Shown here: piece by piece, positions 24,826-35,955 of the stretch
How positions within the stretch are numbered: the stretch's first letter is position 1
Layout of the letters: the number at the start of each line of letters is the position of its first letter
Origin: Microvelia longipes
Lineage: Eukaryota > Arthropoda > Insecta > Hemiptera > Veliidae
Length of the DNA: 64,000 nucleotides
Reading direction: 5' to 3'
Assembly: GCA_018340805.1 (NCBI GenBank)
Contig: JACMZG010001863.1
Span: forward strand, 57,418,091 to 57,482,090
Made by a program: the position numbers and the translations under genes
The notes under the pieces: generated by a model
What the model saw: only the letters and a program-made list of their open reading frames with translations
What the model was told of the DNA's origin: nothing
Database searches by the model: none

Positions 24826-25437
24826 ACACATTGGGAGTAAAGATAATTAAAGACATAGTGATCTGCTTGATCTAATTTATTGTTTAGAAGAATATTACTT
24901 AAGCATAAAAGAATTAAATCTGAATTTGACCAGTAATTTAATGTCAAATTTGAACTTCACTGGTTATATAGGTACTCTAGTATTGAACTAATTTGCGTAC
25001 TAACTATACTTCTATAATAAGCGCAGTGCGCACTAGCAGCCAACCATAAACCATCATTAAGCACTGATACGCGATAAACAAATTATTCCTAGCTCATCAT
25101 GCATCCTTTGTACTGCCGTATTAATTATAAATAAATTAATATTAATAAAGGAAAATTAAAATTAAATCAATATCATTGATAAAATAACCTTGATGGGAAG
25201 CAATGACTCAGACTGAGATAAGAAACCTTGTAAAGCCTTACCTGTGGACACACGAAACAAGAATTAACTATCACATCATCAAAATATTAAACAATTACAA
25301 ATGTAATTTTTATTTGTAAGTATCACCAAATGGTGATACTTAACGAGCCAGACTGAATAATTTGTCTCATTTTAGCGAATTCTCATCGTGAAAATGACGC
25401 TTATGAGGTTTGTACTTTTTCCATCAAATTAAAGGGA
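24826..25437. other. AT-rich interval, nothing recognised
   Basis: No gene or repeat supported, apart from a TATCACCAAATGGTGATA hairpin near 25320. Confidence 0.4.
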
Positions 25438-25715
25438 ATTACCAAAGGAATTCCCTTTCCGCCTCTGTGGCCGAGGTCGTAAGAGCGTTAGTCTTTACCC
25501 TGACCTTTGACACCCACTGAGGTCTGGGGTTCGCATCCCAGATTACGCTCTCAGTTTATAGAAGATTATTGTTTAGATAAATTATCACCAACTTTAGAAT
25601 ACATTTTGAGCGTTACGGTTGCTACTACCACCCGAGGTTGTTCCCGCAGGGTTTATCCCTGATGAGCTGCAAGGCTCTAAACGGGCATTATTATTATTAT
25701 TATTACCAAAGGAAT
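25438..25715 (+). mobile_element. tRNA(Ser/Leu-type)-derived SINE (SINE-1), complete, with 14-bp TSD
   Basis: A 14-bp direct repeat ATTACCAAAGGAAT flanks the insertion (25438-25451 and 25702-25715). The head resembles a type II tRNA: an A box in TGGCCGAGGTCGTAAGAG (25468-25485), a long spacer, and the B box GGTTCGCATCC (25528-25538). A tRNA-unrelated body follows (GTTACGGTTGCTACTACCAC) and then an (ATT)n tail. The length is about 250 bp. Clean duplication and intact Pol III boxes suggest a fairly recent insertion. A second head fragment lies at 43301-43345. Confidence 0.93.
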
Positions 25716-26129
25716 GAATGAATGAATATATTTACATTAAAATAAAATCAACACAATAAAATTGTGACTAAGCACACAGGTTCTTGTCCCCCACATTTAA
25801 AACTTAAAATAAAAAAGAACAATTTAAAAATAATTCAGTCTAAACACTTTTAAAGTTAAACACAATTTTATAAAATATAATTATAAACAGATTACAAAGG
25901 TAATTTAAACCATTCAATAAATAATTAATAATAAACAAATAATAATTAAATAAGTAATAATAAATAAAACAAATATAATTGTAAGTCTATGACAACATAA
26001 TTTAAGAAACAATAAACAAATTATAAAACAATTTAAACAAAATCTACAATAAAAACGAGATTTAAACAAAAATGGAGAAATAAGATCATTATTACTTTTT
26101 TTTTATTAAAATTTATGGGTGTAAAGGAA
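25716..26129. other. A-rich low-complexity interval
   Basis: Begins with GAAT repeats, then A/T-rich DNA dominated by AATAAA-like words. No gene. Confidence 0.5.
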
Positions 26130-26520
26130 AAGAATCGCCTTCGTACTATAAAACCGAAACCTGAAGTTGACCTTAAGTTTCTGTTTCCGGTGTATTCTAG
26201 ATCTCCTGAGTAGATTAAGTTGTCTTTCTTTATGTGTAAGTGTGTGTTTGTTATCATCGTAGCTCCTACTGTGTTTATCCAAAAGAGTTGAAACTTAATA
26301 CAGAAATCAATATTTAGGTCTGGTTACCATTTTCCGGAAAATATTTGTTTTATGAAGTCATTAACAGCCAATGACTAAGCTAAAATTGTGAAAATTCTTA
26401 AAACGCGGACGATGTTTAAATCGATTTCAAATTTAGCACCTGTGTAGTCATATATACATAAGATCAACCTTTCCTCACTTAATCGGATTCGCTACGCTCA
26501 TCGCTTCGTTCGTACTTAGA
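26130..26520 (+). mobile_element. Family B copy with inverted end block
   Basis: The block order AAACCGAAACC, GTGTGTTTGTTATCATCGTA, CTACTGTGTTTATCC and AAAACGCGG follows the 4.6 kb copy. At 26470-26520 the GGATTCGCTACGCTCATC end block appears in the opposite orientation, so the copy is rearranged. A complementary copy lies at 26960-27395. Confidence 0.65.
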
Positions 26521-26959
26521 ATATGGAAAGCGCATAATTTATAATTTTGTACATTTTTACTCTCATTAACATTGTCGACATTAACATAGAAAACATATGT
26601 TATTAGTTATGTAGCTATTTTCCTTTCACCATACGCTACATAATACACACGAGTTTGTGTTCTCAAGGAAAGGTGGTAGGATTGGAATGGTTGAAATCGA
26701 CCCCCTGTTATCGCCACTAAAGACTGACACTTCACCTCCACGTGCAAGTTACTACAAGAGGTTAACTGGGTTGTGACGTCATTAAAACGTGACTTAAGAA
26801 AAGAGAGTTTTCTCGCGTTTTCACTGCACAGTTCTAGACCAGGAAACATGGCGTAACAAGTTCTCTAACTACCTTCTACTCTTCACTCTCCTGTCTTTCT
26901 ATTTCTTTATCTTTTGCTTATTTATATATCTTTCAACCCTTTCAATAAACACCTAGAGC
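26521..26959. other. Less AT-rich segment between inverted family B copies; contains a CRE motif
   Basis: Unique within the window and more balanced in composition than its surroundings. It contains a perfect TGACGTCA at 26775-26782. A minus-strand frame at 26607-26849 has no recognised domain. It could be a regulatory segment or the interior of a composite element. Confidence 0.3.
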
Positions 26960-27395
26960 TAACTGTCATGGTAGTATTTAAAAAAAAAAAACGGGTGTGG
27001 AGTATTTCGAAACTTTTCTTCATTACATCGCATTTGCTACGCTCATCTTCCCAGCTTAGAACTCGCTTCGCTCGTCCTCAGAATATACCAGCCGTTAAAT
27101 TTGCAAAACGTCTTCGGACTCGCTTCGCTTTTCCTCAAAGAGTAAATAGATTCGTGCCATTCTCAGCGGTCACCCATTCAGGCACTGATCACACTCGATG
27201 CTTAACTTTTATGATCCAACAAAAATCATGGATATACTTGTCATATAAAAACGAAACTTAGTGTACTTATTTATTACGTAAAGGTACATACTTAAACTAA
27301 ATTTCATGTCAACTGGATTATTTTTCGATTATTTGTCGAAAAATTGAACTAATGCTGATAATAAGATGAAACTTGGCACATATGCGTCAATCAAT
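26960..27395 (-). mobile_element. Family B copy with 5S-like segment
   Basis: In reverse complement this matches the right half of the 4.6 kb copy: the TGCCAAGTTTCATCTTATTA block, ACGTAATAAATAAGTACACT, CCATGATTTTTGTTGG, then the 5S-like segment (27158-27212, with TGAATGGGTGACCGCTGAGA) and two GAGCG-AGCGAGT blocks. The plus-strand frame 26914-27261 is incidental. Confidence 0.7.
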
Positions 27396-28352
27396 TAGTT
27401 CTACTTTAGCAAAGTATTGACTTATTTTCATTTGAAAATTCGCTAAAAATAGTTTTTGTGACAACAAAATTTAAAAATAACGGAAAAGAAAAATGCGAAA
27501 TTTTCTTGTCCTTATATCTATCTGTCTTTTACGTCGCCTTGCTTTTGTATAAAAAAAAGAATAAAATACAGATTTTTTAGTAGAACTCAGTAAGCGTGAT
27601 ATTACTGTAAGAACCGGGCTCAACCAACCGTTAATTTACCACTAAGTTCTCAAAGTAAAAAAACCTACATGCCAAAAACTTTACAATCTTTAATGTTCTT
27701 TTAATGGTATTATTATTATCAGGCGAATGAATATAAAAATATAAATAAAACTTTTGTTAAGTTTAATGAAGTAAATAAAAATGTATTGATAAAGTTCAGG
27801 AACGATATAAATAATTAAACAAATATTAAATATTTTATTTACTTATGTGTGATAAGGTCATAGGATGAAAATACCCCTGGAAAAAGTTCTGCCTCCCTTA
27901 CCATAATTTTTTAAGTCAATTTTCCGATACCTTTAGAGGCATTTAAATACTAGAAAACCGTAACTGTTATTGCTAACAATTATTGTTCAAGCCCGACTTA
28001 CATCGATTCTCGTCGGTTCATTGTGTCCCTACTTTTTAAAGGAATTGTACCTAGGAAACTTTGGCCTAACTGACTTACACACTGAGTTAACAGGTGGCCA
28101 CCTGTTAACTCATCAAAGCCAAACTATCACCATTGTTATTATTAGGAAAAGTAAAAAGCAGTCGAACTTGATGAATAGACCATCTATCTTTGGGACCCTT
28201 TTTTGCAACTCTAGTCATCCAAGGATCACAACACCTCTCCTATCTAGATTTATTTACACCTTTTAAGTTATTAATAGCAGATAACATATTATGGAATAAA
28301 TATTAGGGCATATAGGAAATAAACTGCTTTCTAAACAGGCTACGTTGAGAAA
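27396..28352. other. AT-rich interval; perfect 30-bp palindrome at 28083
   Basis: No gene recognised. At 28083-28112 lies a perfect palindrome whose half is TGAGTTAACAGGTGG; it contains two inverted CAGGTG E-box words and two GTTAAC sites. The plus-strand frame at 27970-28266 crosses it without any recognised domain. Confidence 0.5.
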
Positions 28353-28444
28353 AAAGTAGTGATATCCTGTTTCACTATTTCTAAGTAGCGATAAATAAAA
28401 CGCTGAACTGTGAAGTAAATTATTAAATATATATGTTTATATTT

Positions 28445-28645
28445 TCTAAGTAGTGATATCATATTTTATTATCCCTAAGTAGTCATATCCTGTTTCACTA
28501 TTCTTGAGTGGTGATATCCTGTTTCACTATTCTTAATTGGTGATATCCTGTTTCCCTATTCACAAGTGGTGATATCCTGTTTCCCTATTCTCAAGTGGTG
28601 ATATCCTGTTTCCCTATTCTCAAGTGGTGATATCCGGTTTCACTC
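28445..28645. repeat. 29-bp minisatellite
   Basis: About seven units of AAGTGGTGATATCCTGTTTC plus CCTATTCTC, with a separate earlier unit at 28353-28385. Unit similarity rises towards the right end. Confidence 0.92.
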
Positions 28646-30500
28646 TACTGATGAAGGACCTTTAGACCTTATTGATTCACTCCCAGGATTGGAATATATT
28701 ATTACAGACCGCAGGTTATAAAGTAACTTTGGACTACTGACCTGCTGTTCAGTGTTTTGTAAAAATAAATAATTCCTTCTTTCGCCCTATTCATTGCTGG
28801 ATTTCCTCAATTCCCCCTCTTTACAACAATAAACGGTACTTGATGGATAATACCAAGGAAATTCGGTTCTACTAGGGTAAGAATCTTTCCAAACCAACAA
28901 GAGACAAATAACCCTTAATTTTTACAATACCTTATATTTACGGCCGGAACAAAATAAACTTAAAATCTGTTCTAATTAAGCCTAACAAGATGATAAGGAA
29001 CGGAGATGATTAATTTTAATCTTTCTCCGCTGTTATGGACTTAAAATGAAAACTTTTTTCCAATAACAATTTCCTTCAAACTGAACTAAGTACTCAACGA
29101 AAAAATTAAACTTGTTTTTGTTGTTGGAAACAACACACATTTTTATAGTCTGTTAAATTGTTTGCCGACCGTCGTTAAATAACGACGCTTTTATCGTTAC
29201 TTTTTATAAGTCCTTTCTTGCTCTGAAAATTTTCTTAATAATTTTAAGTTTTTCCCTCGATAAGTCCGTCACAACTTTAACGAAGGGTTTTTTGGGGTGG
29301 GAGTTAAACGGTTATTTTGAAGCGCTCAACCTGAAATTTTTTTCGTTACTTTATTATTTTTCTTGTTGTTTTAAAGAAATATTAAATTTCTTAAATTTAA
29401 GGTTAATAATGTTAAAAGATAGGGTGCGGAATAAGGACAATTTAAGTTCACAAAATATAGGGTCCACGCTGGCTGAGAACTTTCCTTATCACTTTAGCCT
29501 CGATAAGTCACTTAGCTCGTTCTGATAATGGATACGGTTACTCAAGTTAATGATACTTAACTTTTCATTCTTAGGCAGTTGATACTGCTACCATCCTGAC
29601 TGCTTGAATTTTACTTGCCTATTTTTAAAACTCCAGTGACGGATCAATAACATAGCACTTTCCTGCCTTAAAAGTAGACGACTAATCATAGGCTATTCTA
29701 AGAGGGGGCAGCCAAGGGGGCTAAAGCCCCCCTGGCTTGAAATTAGCCCCCCTCCCCAAGAAAAAAATAATGCCCTAAGATTTATCAAGAATCATCAAGA
29801 ATCAACTATGTGAGTTATAATATTTTTATTAAACCTTTAAGGAAGGTTAACATTTTCCAAGTTCATAGTAGACTGGCCTGTACGTACGCGTGGGCACAGC
29901 ATGACTCCACAAAGTCCACAATTGCCTCCACGCCGGCTCATCTAAGCTCTCCTACAAGACAGTCATTTGTATCTTTGTTTTTGCGTTTGAATAACTATAT
30001 AATTTTAGAAAAATATAAATAGTTAGTTAGAATTGACAATACAAGAAGATAACTTCATTATCTCTAATAAAACTGATAACTTATCAATTAATCATTTTTT
30101 TAATTGGTATTGGAAATATTTGTTTGATTCCAAACAATATATTTCGCTCTGTTTATTCTTTATGTGTGAGATAAACATTTTATGATTGATACGTAAGGTG
30201 TTTATTTTGGCTATTTTTCGCACAAAAATGATAAGTGGTACTGTGGTCATTTGGGTCAGTGCTGAAGGTTATTGACCAAACATCCTATTTAGTGCTTGTG
30301 TGTTGGTATAAGCAATCATTGTATTGTTACTGCGTGTGTGTCTGTGATACCCTGTATTGTTGAGAAGCAGTCATTGACCCCCAACATGTTTATGTTGGCA
30401 GATTGTATAACATTTATGGGATTTGTTATTGCGTAAATGTCTAATTGTTTCTATCGGAAATAACAAAAGTGAGCAACTCAAGCGAATAGGAAAGTACATA
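28646..30500. other. AT-rich interval; G/C-run hairpin at 29711
   Basis: No gene recognised. At 29711-29736 GCCAAGGGGGC can pair with GCCCCCCTGGC across a short loop. Confidence 0.45.
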
Positions 30501-30504
30501 AAAT

Positions 30505-30541
30505 TCTGGCGCAGAGGTTCGCAAGGCAGGCGCATATCCTT
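30505..30541 (+). repeat. Family C head fragment
   Basis: TGGCGCAGAGGTTCGCAAGG followed by CAGGCGCATATCC matches the family C pattern seen at 35277 and 56203. AGGCGCATATCCTT recurs at 31093-31106 after the TA array. Confidence 0.55.
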
Positions 30542-30564
30542 TTTTTTTTATTTATTATTTTATT

Positions 30565-30918
30565 TAAGTGTGTGTTCTAGCCCTAATGAAGGTGACTGAG
30601 AGTCCAATATGTGCAATATGTGAAGACAGTGAGGAAGAAACAGCCTATCACTATTTGGCAACGTGTGAAGGGTTTGGAAGGCTCAGGTTTCAAATATTTG
30701 GAACTGGAACGCTACTCGAAGAGGAAATGGAGTCTCTAAGATGGCAGGACATTCTTACTTTCATCCATCGTAGCAGGAGGTTCGACGAGGAAAAAGTAGT
30801 GGAAGTACAGTGATAGGTGGTTGACTTCGGGGTTGGTGAAAAGGACCCAATGGTGTGGTCTACTCACCAGGCTTTACTACTGTCCACTCTTACTACTACT
30901 ACTACTAAGTGTGTGTTC
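30565..30918 (+). pseudogene. Jockey/R1/I-type LINE, 5'-truncated 3' end with 13-bp TSD
   Basis: A 13-bp duplication TAAGTGTGTGTTC flanks the insertion (30565-30577 and 30906-30918). The interior encodes, in one frame to a TGA at 30811, the C-terminal zinc-binding region of an ORF2-type protein: CAICEDSEEETAYHYLATC, a C-x2-C-x10-H-x4-C arrangement. The ATG at 30568 lies in the duplicated target, so it is not the element's own start. A short 3' UTR ends in a (TAC)n tail. Only about the last 75 codons are present. The intact frame and clean duplication indicate a young insertion. Confidence 0.9.
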
Positions 30919-31013
30919 CACTTTAGTACTACACACACTTTTAAGCATTACATGTAGAGAGCCTATGTATTTGGGTATTTGCATATAATTTCTCACCAGA
31001 AGCTATCAATGAT

Positions 31014-31016
31014 TAA

Positions 31017-31091
<75 letters not shown>
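31014..31091. repeat. (TA)n microsatellite
   Basis: Nearly pure TA array, followed directly by the family C words CAGGCGCATATCC. Confidence 0.97.
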
Positions 31092-31094
<3 letters not shown>

Positions 31095-31106
31095 GCGCAT
31101 ATCCTT

Positions 31107-31561
31107 AGGAATGCTTGTTCTTTTGCTCAGCAGTTTATTTCATGCTGTTATTGGGTTTATTAATTAAAATTTTCGGTATATTTTATCAAGACTGCCAAGT
31201 CACTTTAACCAGCATGAGAACTACGTCAAATACATTTATTGTAGGCAATAATCAATAAAGTTAAAAAAAGAAAATAGGTATATTTTTAATTTTCTTAGGG
31301 CTGAACTATTGAGTAACATGTTCGAAAGCGCTCTGCTTAGTTCCAAATAAATATCTTGAGCTGCGGAGAGACTTTTTTTCGTCCAATAATTGAGTAACAG
31401 TTTTTCTTATTCATCACTTCACAATAAAACTTTAAATTGATTTTAAATTGAATGAATGAGTTAATTAATTATAATTTAATCCATTTTAATTTTATAATGA
31501 ATGAAAGTCAAAATGTTAAAAATGTATAAGGTGATTCCATTCGATGTAAACAGACCAAACC
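31107..31561. other. AT-rich interval, nothing recognised
   Basis: No gene or repeat supported. Confidence 0.45.
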
Positions 31562-31574
31562 AAGAATTGTAGTA

Positions 31575-31852
31575 ATGAATAAAAACAGAACAGTTTTTAT
31601 CTCTCCACACGTTATTATATTTATATAACAGAGCCGGCTTTCAACCGTTAACGGTCATCATCAGTGCCGGTGAAAGTGAGGCTAGTAATCAACCAGTGTA
31701 TTTAAAAGTTAATACTCACCTTTAAATACACTGGTTGATTACTAGCCTTACTTTCACCGGCACTGATGATGACCGTTAACGGTTGAAAGCCGGCTCTGTT
31801 ATATAAATATAATAACGTGTGGAGAGACAAAAACTGTTCTGTTTTTATTCAT
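31575..31852. mobile_element. Near-perfect palindromic element
   Basis: About 130-bp arms, almost identical in inverted orientation, around an 18-bp centre. Ends read ATGAATAAAAACAG and CTGTTTTTATTCAT with TA on each side. Arms include GAGCCGGCTTTCAACCGTTA and CATCATCAGTGCCGGTGAAA. A longer unit is possible: a 12-bp direct repeat AAGAATTGTAGT flanks 31574-31885. Non-coding. The transcript would fold into one long hairpin. A diverged half copy is at 33120-33225. Confidence 0.92.
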
Positions 31853-32299
31853 TATTACGGCACTCCACGGCTCAATTTAACATATAAGAATTGTAGTCTT
31901 CAATTTGGAGACCAAACGCATTTGGTCTCCAGAATGGTATTGGACTTTTTATGAATGCCCCTAGAACAAATGGTTTCTTGGTGAAACACATTGTCTACTA
32001 AGTACTACTCCCCTATCAAGGAAGTTATGTAATGACAGAGGTGTTGGTTTGATCAAATAATACTAGAGGTTCTCGAACAACGTTAGATTTACGTCAGACG
32101 TATCTTGACCCCGATTATTAATTATTTGACATTTTATCTGAATCGTCAGAATATACGATTAACTGGATGATTTTAATTTCAAACAGTTTCAAATCCAGCC
32201 ACGTTTAAATAAAAATCATCTTCGACTTTTAAACAATCATTAAACAAATCCAAATATGCTTCACATGCCTCTTAGAACAACAAATCATGCAACACATTT

Positions 32300-32497
32300 A
32301 CTTCGTTCAGACGCGGAGTTTGGCAAGAGGTTTAACCCCTCCTGCAGTTGTCGTGTAAACGGGATTGAACACGGTGTTCAATCCTGAATCTCATTTCATC
32401 TCATTTTTTATCGAGATAGAGTCTAAACTATAGGTTAAAAATGCCGTGTGAACAGTTGGGGTTGAACCCTCTGCCAAACCCCGCGTGTGAAAGTAGT
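32300..32497 (+). mobile_element. Family F MITE, copy 1
   Basis: A 198-bp element. The left end ACTTCGTTCAGACGCGGAGT then TTGGCAAGAGGTT pairs with the right end AACCCTCTGCCAAACCCCGC then GTGTGAAAGTAGT. A reversed copy lies at 49390-49576. The ends are GC-rich against an AT-rich background. Confidence 0.85.
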
Positions 32498-33119
32498 AAA
32501 TATTTTAGAGTACCCAAAATATAGAACAGAACTATCAAAATTATATCAAAAATATAAGATACTGGGCAACCAAAGCAAAACAGAAAATATGCTTTACTAC
32601 ACAAATATTTAAGTATTTAAAATTCTAAAGTATTAAACTATTTAATTTTGTAAATAACATTAATTACTTCCCATAGCCTCAAATAAGGAAATCTATAAAA
32701 CCAAATATCCTGTATTATAACCTCAGTACGTTAAATATAAATATTATATAAAGGACGCGTGCTCTAATCTAAGTGAGGTTTTCTCTGTGGTTTCCCTCAA
32801 TTCAGACAAATGTCAGATAGAACTGTCTCAAGTTTGTCTGCAGATTGCCTTGGAAACCCAATTTAAAAACCCTGCAAACATCACCAGTATTACACTATTC
32901 AATAGTGTAACCGCCCCTATAAAAAGAAAAAAGTTTTTATAGAAAGACTTGTTTTTATAGAAAAATGTTGAATCAATGAAAAAGAAATATCCAAAAATTA
33001 ATCTAATATACCCAACAAAAATATAAAAGGAGGTATAAATGAAGCTAAAACTAAAACAATATGGCTCCAGTTCACTCTAAATTATTTGGTATACTCCATA
33101 TATAGATATTTATAAGGGT

Positions 33120-33225
33120 GAAAGAAAAGAGTCTCACCACAAAAATATTTTATTGGCAAAGCGCTTTCAACCTAGCATGAGGCCATCATCAGTGCCTTAA
33201 AGTAAAGATGAAATTAATAAACCAT
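33120..33225. repeat. Diverged half copy of the 31.6 kb palindrome family
   Basis: AAAGCGCTTTCAACCTAGCA followed by CATCATCAGTGCCTTAAAG follows the same order as GGCTTTCAACCGTTAACGG and CATCATCAGTGCCGG at 31632-31665. No opposing arm is seen. Confidence 0.5.
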
Positions 33226-33420
33226 GACACAAATAAAATTAAAAAACCAAAAATAACTACTTCTTCTTCTTAGATGGTAAAAGCTCGGTGAGCCGTGTAA
33301 GATATTTATACATTAAGAAAATTATATATTTATTGATTAATTATATATGTTTTAATTATTTATATTTAATATATATTTATTAAGTATAAAGAAATTACTT
33401 TATACACTGCCAGTAAAGAA

Positions 33421-33745
33421 ATTAGAAAAATAAACGGGTACAGGGTACCTCGAAACTTTTCTTATCAACTTCGCTCGTCCTTAGAATGCCATGTTTAGTT
33501 AAAGCTTAAAATATAATTTATTCCGTTTCTTTACGCTCTATTTTATAATTCAACAGTTTTTAAACTTTTAATGGCTCAGCAAAATAGTTTAACATGATTC
33601 TATATATAATTTTTGATTTAAATTTCAATTGTCCAGCATAAACACAGCGGAAGTTATGAGACACGCAGACACTCAAAGACAAGAAGTAGAGACTCCGAGT
33701 GTAGAAATAAATATATTAAACGGATGATTATGATAAAATCTTGGT
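33421..33745 (-). mobile_element. Family B fragment
   Basis: Starts GGGTACAGGGTACCTCGAAA then CTTCGCTCGTCCTTAGAATG, followed later by GCATAAACACAGCGGAAGTT and a GACACGCAGACAC block, the reverse order of the 4.6 kb copy. A CCCGGTAC/GTACCGGG hairpin follows at 33748-33770. Confidence 0.6.
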
Positions 33746-33770
33746 TTCCCGGTACATTACCTGTACCGGG

Positions 33771-35276
33771 TGCATCATTTAGGTACACCGACATTATATC
33801 ATTAGAAGTAATGGAAAAATATTGTCCTACAATTTCGAATACGCTAATTTTGTTAGCACTTTTAGTAATAAAGTAACATGATTGATTCCAATATTAATAT
33901 TAATATTACTTTCGCTCATATTTCGGTAATTTTACATTAAGGTATTATAAAGGAACTAGGTAGGGTATTAGGCTTTACATTAATTTTGACATATATTATA
34001 GATATTTTTTAAAACCACAAGAGAAATAAATAGTTTAATTAAACATATATGTTATATGTCAAAGAATAGCGCAATGCAAAATTATTTAAATACTGTGGTA
34101 TTTGTAATCAAATTCCTTGAAATTAAATTTCGTTTATGAAATAAGCAATATTATTGTTCTATTTTAACTTTTTCAAAGTTACCAATAATAGGAACATAAT
34201 TGCCATGTTTGGTTAGTAGTTGCCAAAATATAATAGCAAAGTTGAACTCTCAAGAGTCCATTTTCTAGGGAAAGAGATAATTATCGAAAGTCTAGACCCA
34301 CGCTTTCCTCTTTATTTTGAAGATTTTATGTTGGTACGTCTCAAAGGGGACACACGATAAACCTATGGAAGAAGAAAACAATATATTTGTAGACATTCAT
34401 GTTCTATACAATTTGCTGATAGCGGAAATTCAGTTGATAGCATGTCAGCTGTCAGCTTGGCAGAGATGTCATGCCAGCTGCCAAACCTTTCAATCACCTA
34501 ATGACATGTGTCTCAATTCTAGTTCATACTCTTAACGGAGTTCATGCTCTGTTGACATGTTAAACATAGTCAGCAGAATTGAGAATAAAAACCAGACAAT
34601 AATTGTTATCTTCGTTCTAAATAGATATTACTTCATAGTAAATAACATGAAATATGTGTTATAAATTGACCTACATTGATAACTCTTAGATATCTTATAA
34701 CGTTTATTTCCGTATTGAAGGTTTAATCTCACCAAATTGCAACATTGTCCAAGGAGGGTTCATTGCCTTTATTGCATGGAACAAAAGCACTGCCCCCTCC
34801 CTCCCAAATATTAAAATAATTAAAGAATTGTGTAATAATTAACAACACTTGGGGTACTTCTCACTTATATTTTATTTCAAGCTTAGCTAAACACTAAGAT
34901 AAACAGTACCTCGGCTCTCTAACGCAATGCATCCCTAGCTTAGAGAGATATTCCAGAAATATAATTTTAATTAATTAAATATAATTTTATTAATTAGAGC
35001 CTGAGTCACCCTCGCTTCATCGATCAAACTGTCATTTCCCTAACTTGAATCGGTTCATATTATTGCTGCATACTTTAGGCATTATTTTTCTTTGCTTAGA
35101 ACAAAAACTTATCGAACATCAAAATGTTTCGTAAGAAATCTTGTAAAATAATAATAATTATTATTGTATAATTATAATTAGAGACGGCTAGTAAAATATA
35201 TAATATATAATAAAATAATGTAATATCATTCAAATATTTAAGTCTTCAGAGATATTAAAATGTATATTAAATAAAT
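33771..35276. other. AT-rich interval, nothing recognised
   Basis: No gene recognised. The plus-strand frame at 34317 lacks any recognisable motif. Confidence 0.4.
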
Positions 35277-35695
35277 TTTGGCGTGGAGGTCCACAAGTCG
35301 GGCGAATTTCCTTTGAGAACTTGGTTTCTTGCGCACTAATCCAGTTCCTGCTTTTTCGGGTTCATGCTTGATAGTAGGAACAGTGCCATTTTACTTGTCT
35401 GTGAATCTGGATAGATTTTTTTTTAAAGAAAATGCGTATTTTTATACCATAGCCTTCTGTAATGATTACAACACTAAATTTTAGACAGTCATACAAAGCT
35501 TAGTTTATGCTAATATACAAAATTTTTGAGTGCACCTTCTACAAAAAAATCCATGCAAATTAACAGAAAAGTAAAAGTGCTACTGTGGGACTTATGAAGC
35601 ATGAACCGAAAACTTGAGCAAGAACTAGATAGGTGCGCAAAAAAGCAAACATTCTAGAAGAAATTCGCCCGCCTTGCAGACCACCGACTAAAGTG
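35277..35695. mobile_element. Family C element with ~100-bp imperfect terminal inverted repeats
   Basis: The left arm GTCCACAAGTCGGGCGAATT then TCC, and inner GGGTTCATGCTTGATAGTAG, pairs with the right arm AAATTCGCCCGCCTTGCAGA and inner TATGAAGCATGAACCGAAAA. It is followed at 35753 by a TA array, then at 35880-35955 by a segment resembling the distal part of the 56.2 kb copy. Non-coding. Confidence 0.75.
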
Positions 35696-35752
35696 AAAAT
35701 ATATCGTTAATATTACGAGTTTACAAACAAAGGTCCAAAAAATATAAACATA

Positions 35753-35767
35753 TATATTATATATATT

Positions 35768-35825
<58 letters not shown>

Positions 35826-35840
35826 CATATATATAATATG
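35753..35840. repeat. (TA)n microsatellite
   Basis: TA array with a few breaks; the minus-strand frame across it is not a gene. Confidence 0.96.
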
Positions 35841-35879
35841 CATACATATAAATGTATGTATATGTATAAACTTTCGCTG

Positions 35880-35955
35880 GTAAGGACCTCTGAATCTTTC
35901 GCCATGACGCTTATTCTCATTAGTGATTATTTTCCAAAGAAAATTCGCCAAAAGG
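35880..35955. repeat. Family C distal fragment
   Basis: CCTCTGAATCTTTCGCCATG, ATTAGTGATTATTTTCC and AAAGAAAATTCGCC match the order at 56519-56615 (ACTCTGAAACGG, CGCCCTGACGCC, CATTAGCGAATTTTATTCCC, AAAGGAAATTCGC). Confidence 0.55.

Noticed and set aside
25468..25545. A functional tRNA-Ser/Leu gene
   Set aside because: No clean acceptor stem or anticodon arm can be drawn, and the unit is embedded in a SINE with body, tail and target duplication.
26607..26849. 80-residue minus-strand open frame in a less AT-rich segment
   Set aside because: No recognisable domain, and the frame extends without splice signals into the neighbouring repeat context.
28445..28645. Regular repeats that might suggest a CRISPR array
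   Set aside because: Units are directly adjacent with no unique spacers, no cas genes, and the DNA is clearly eukaryotic.
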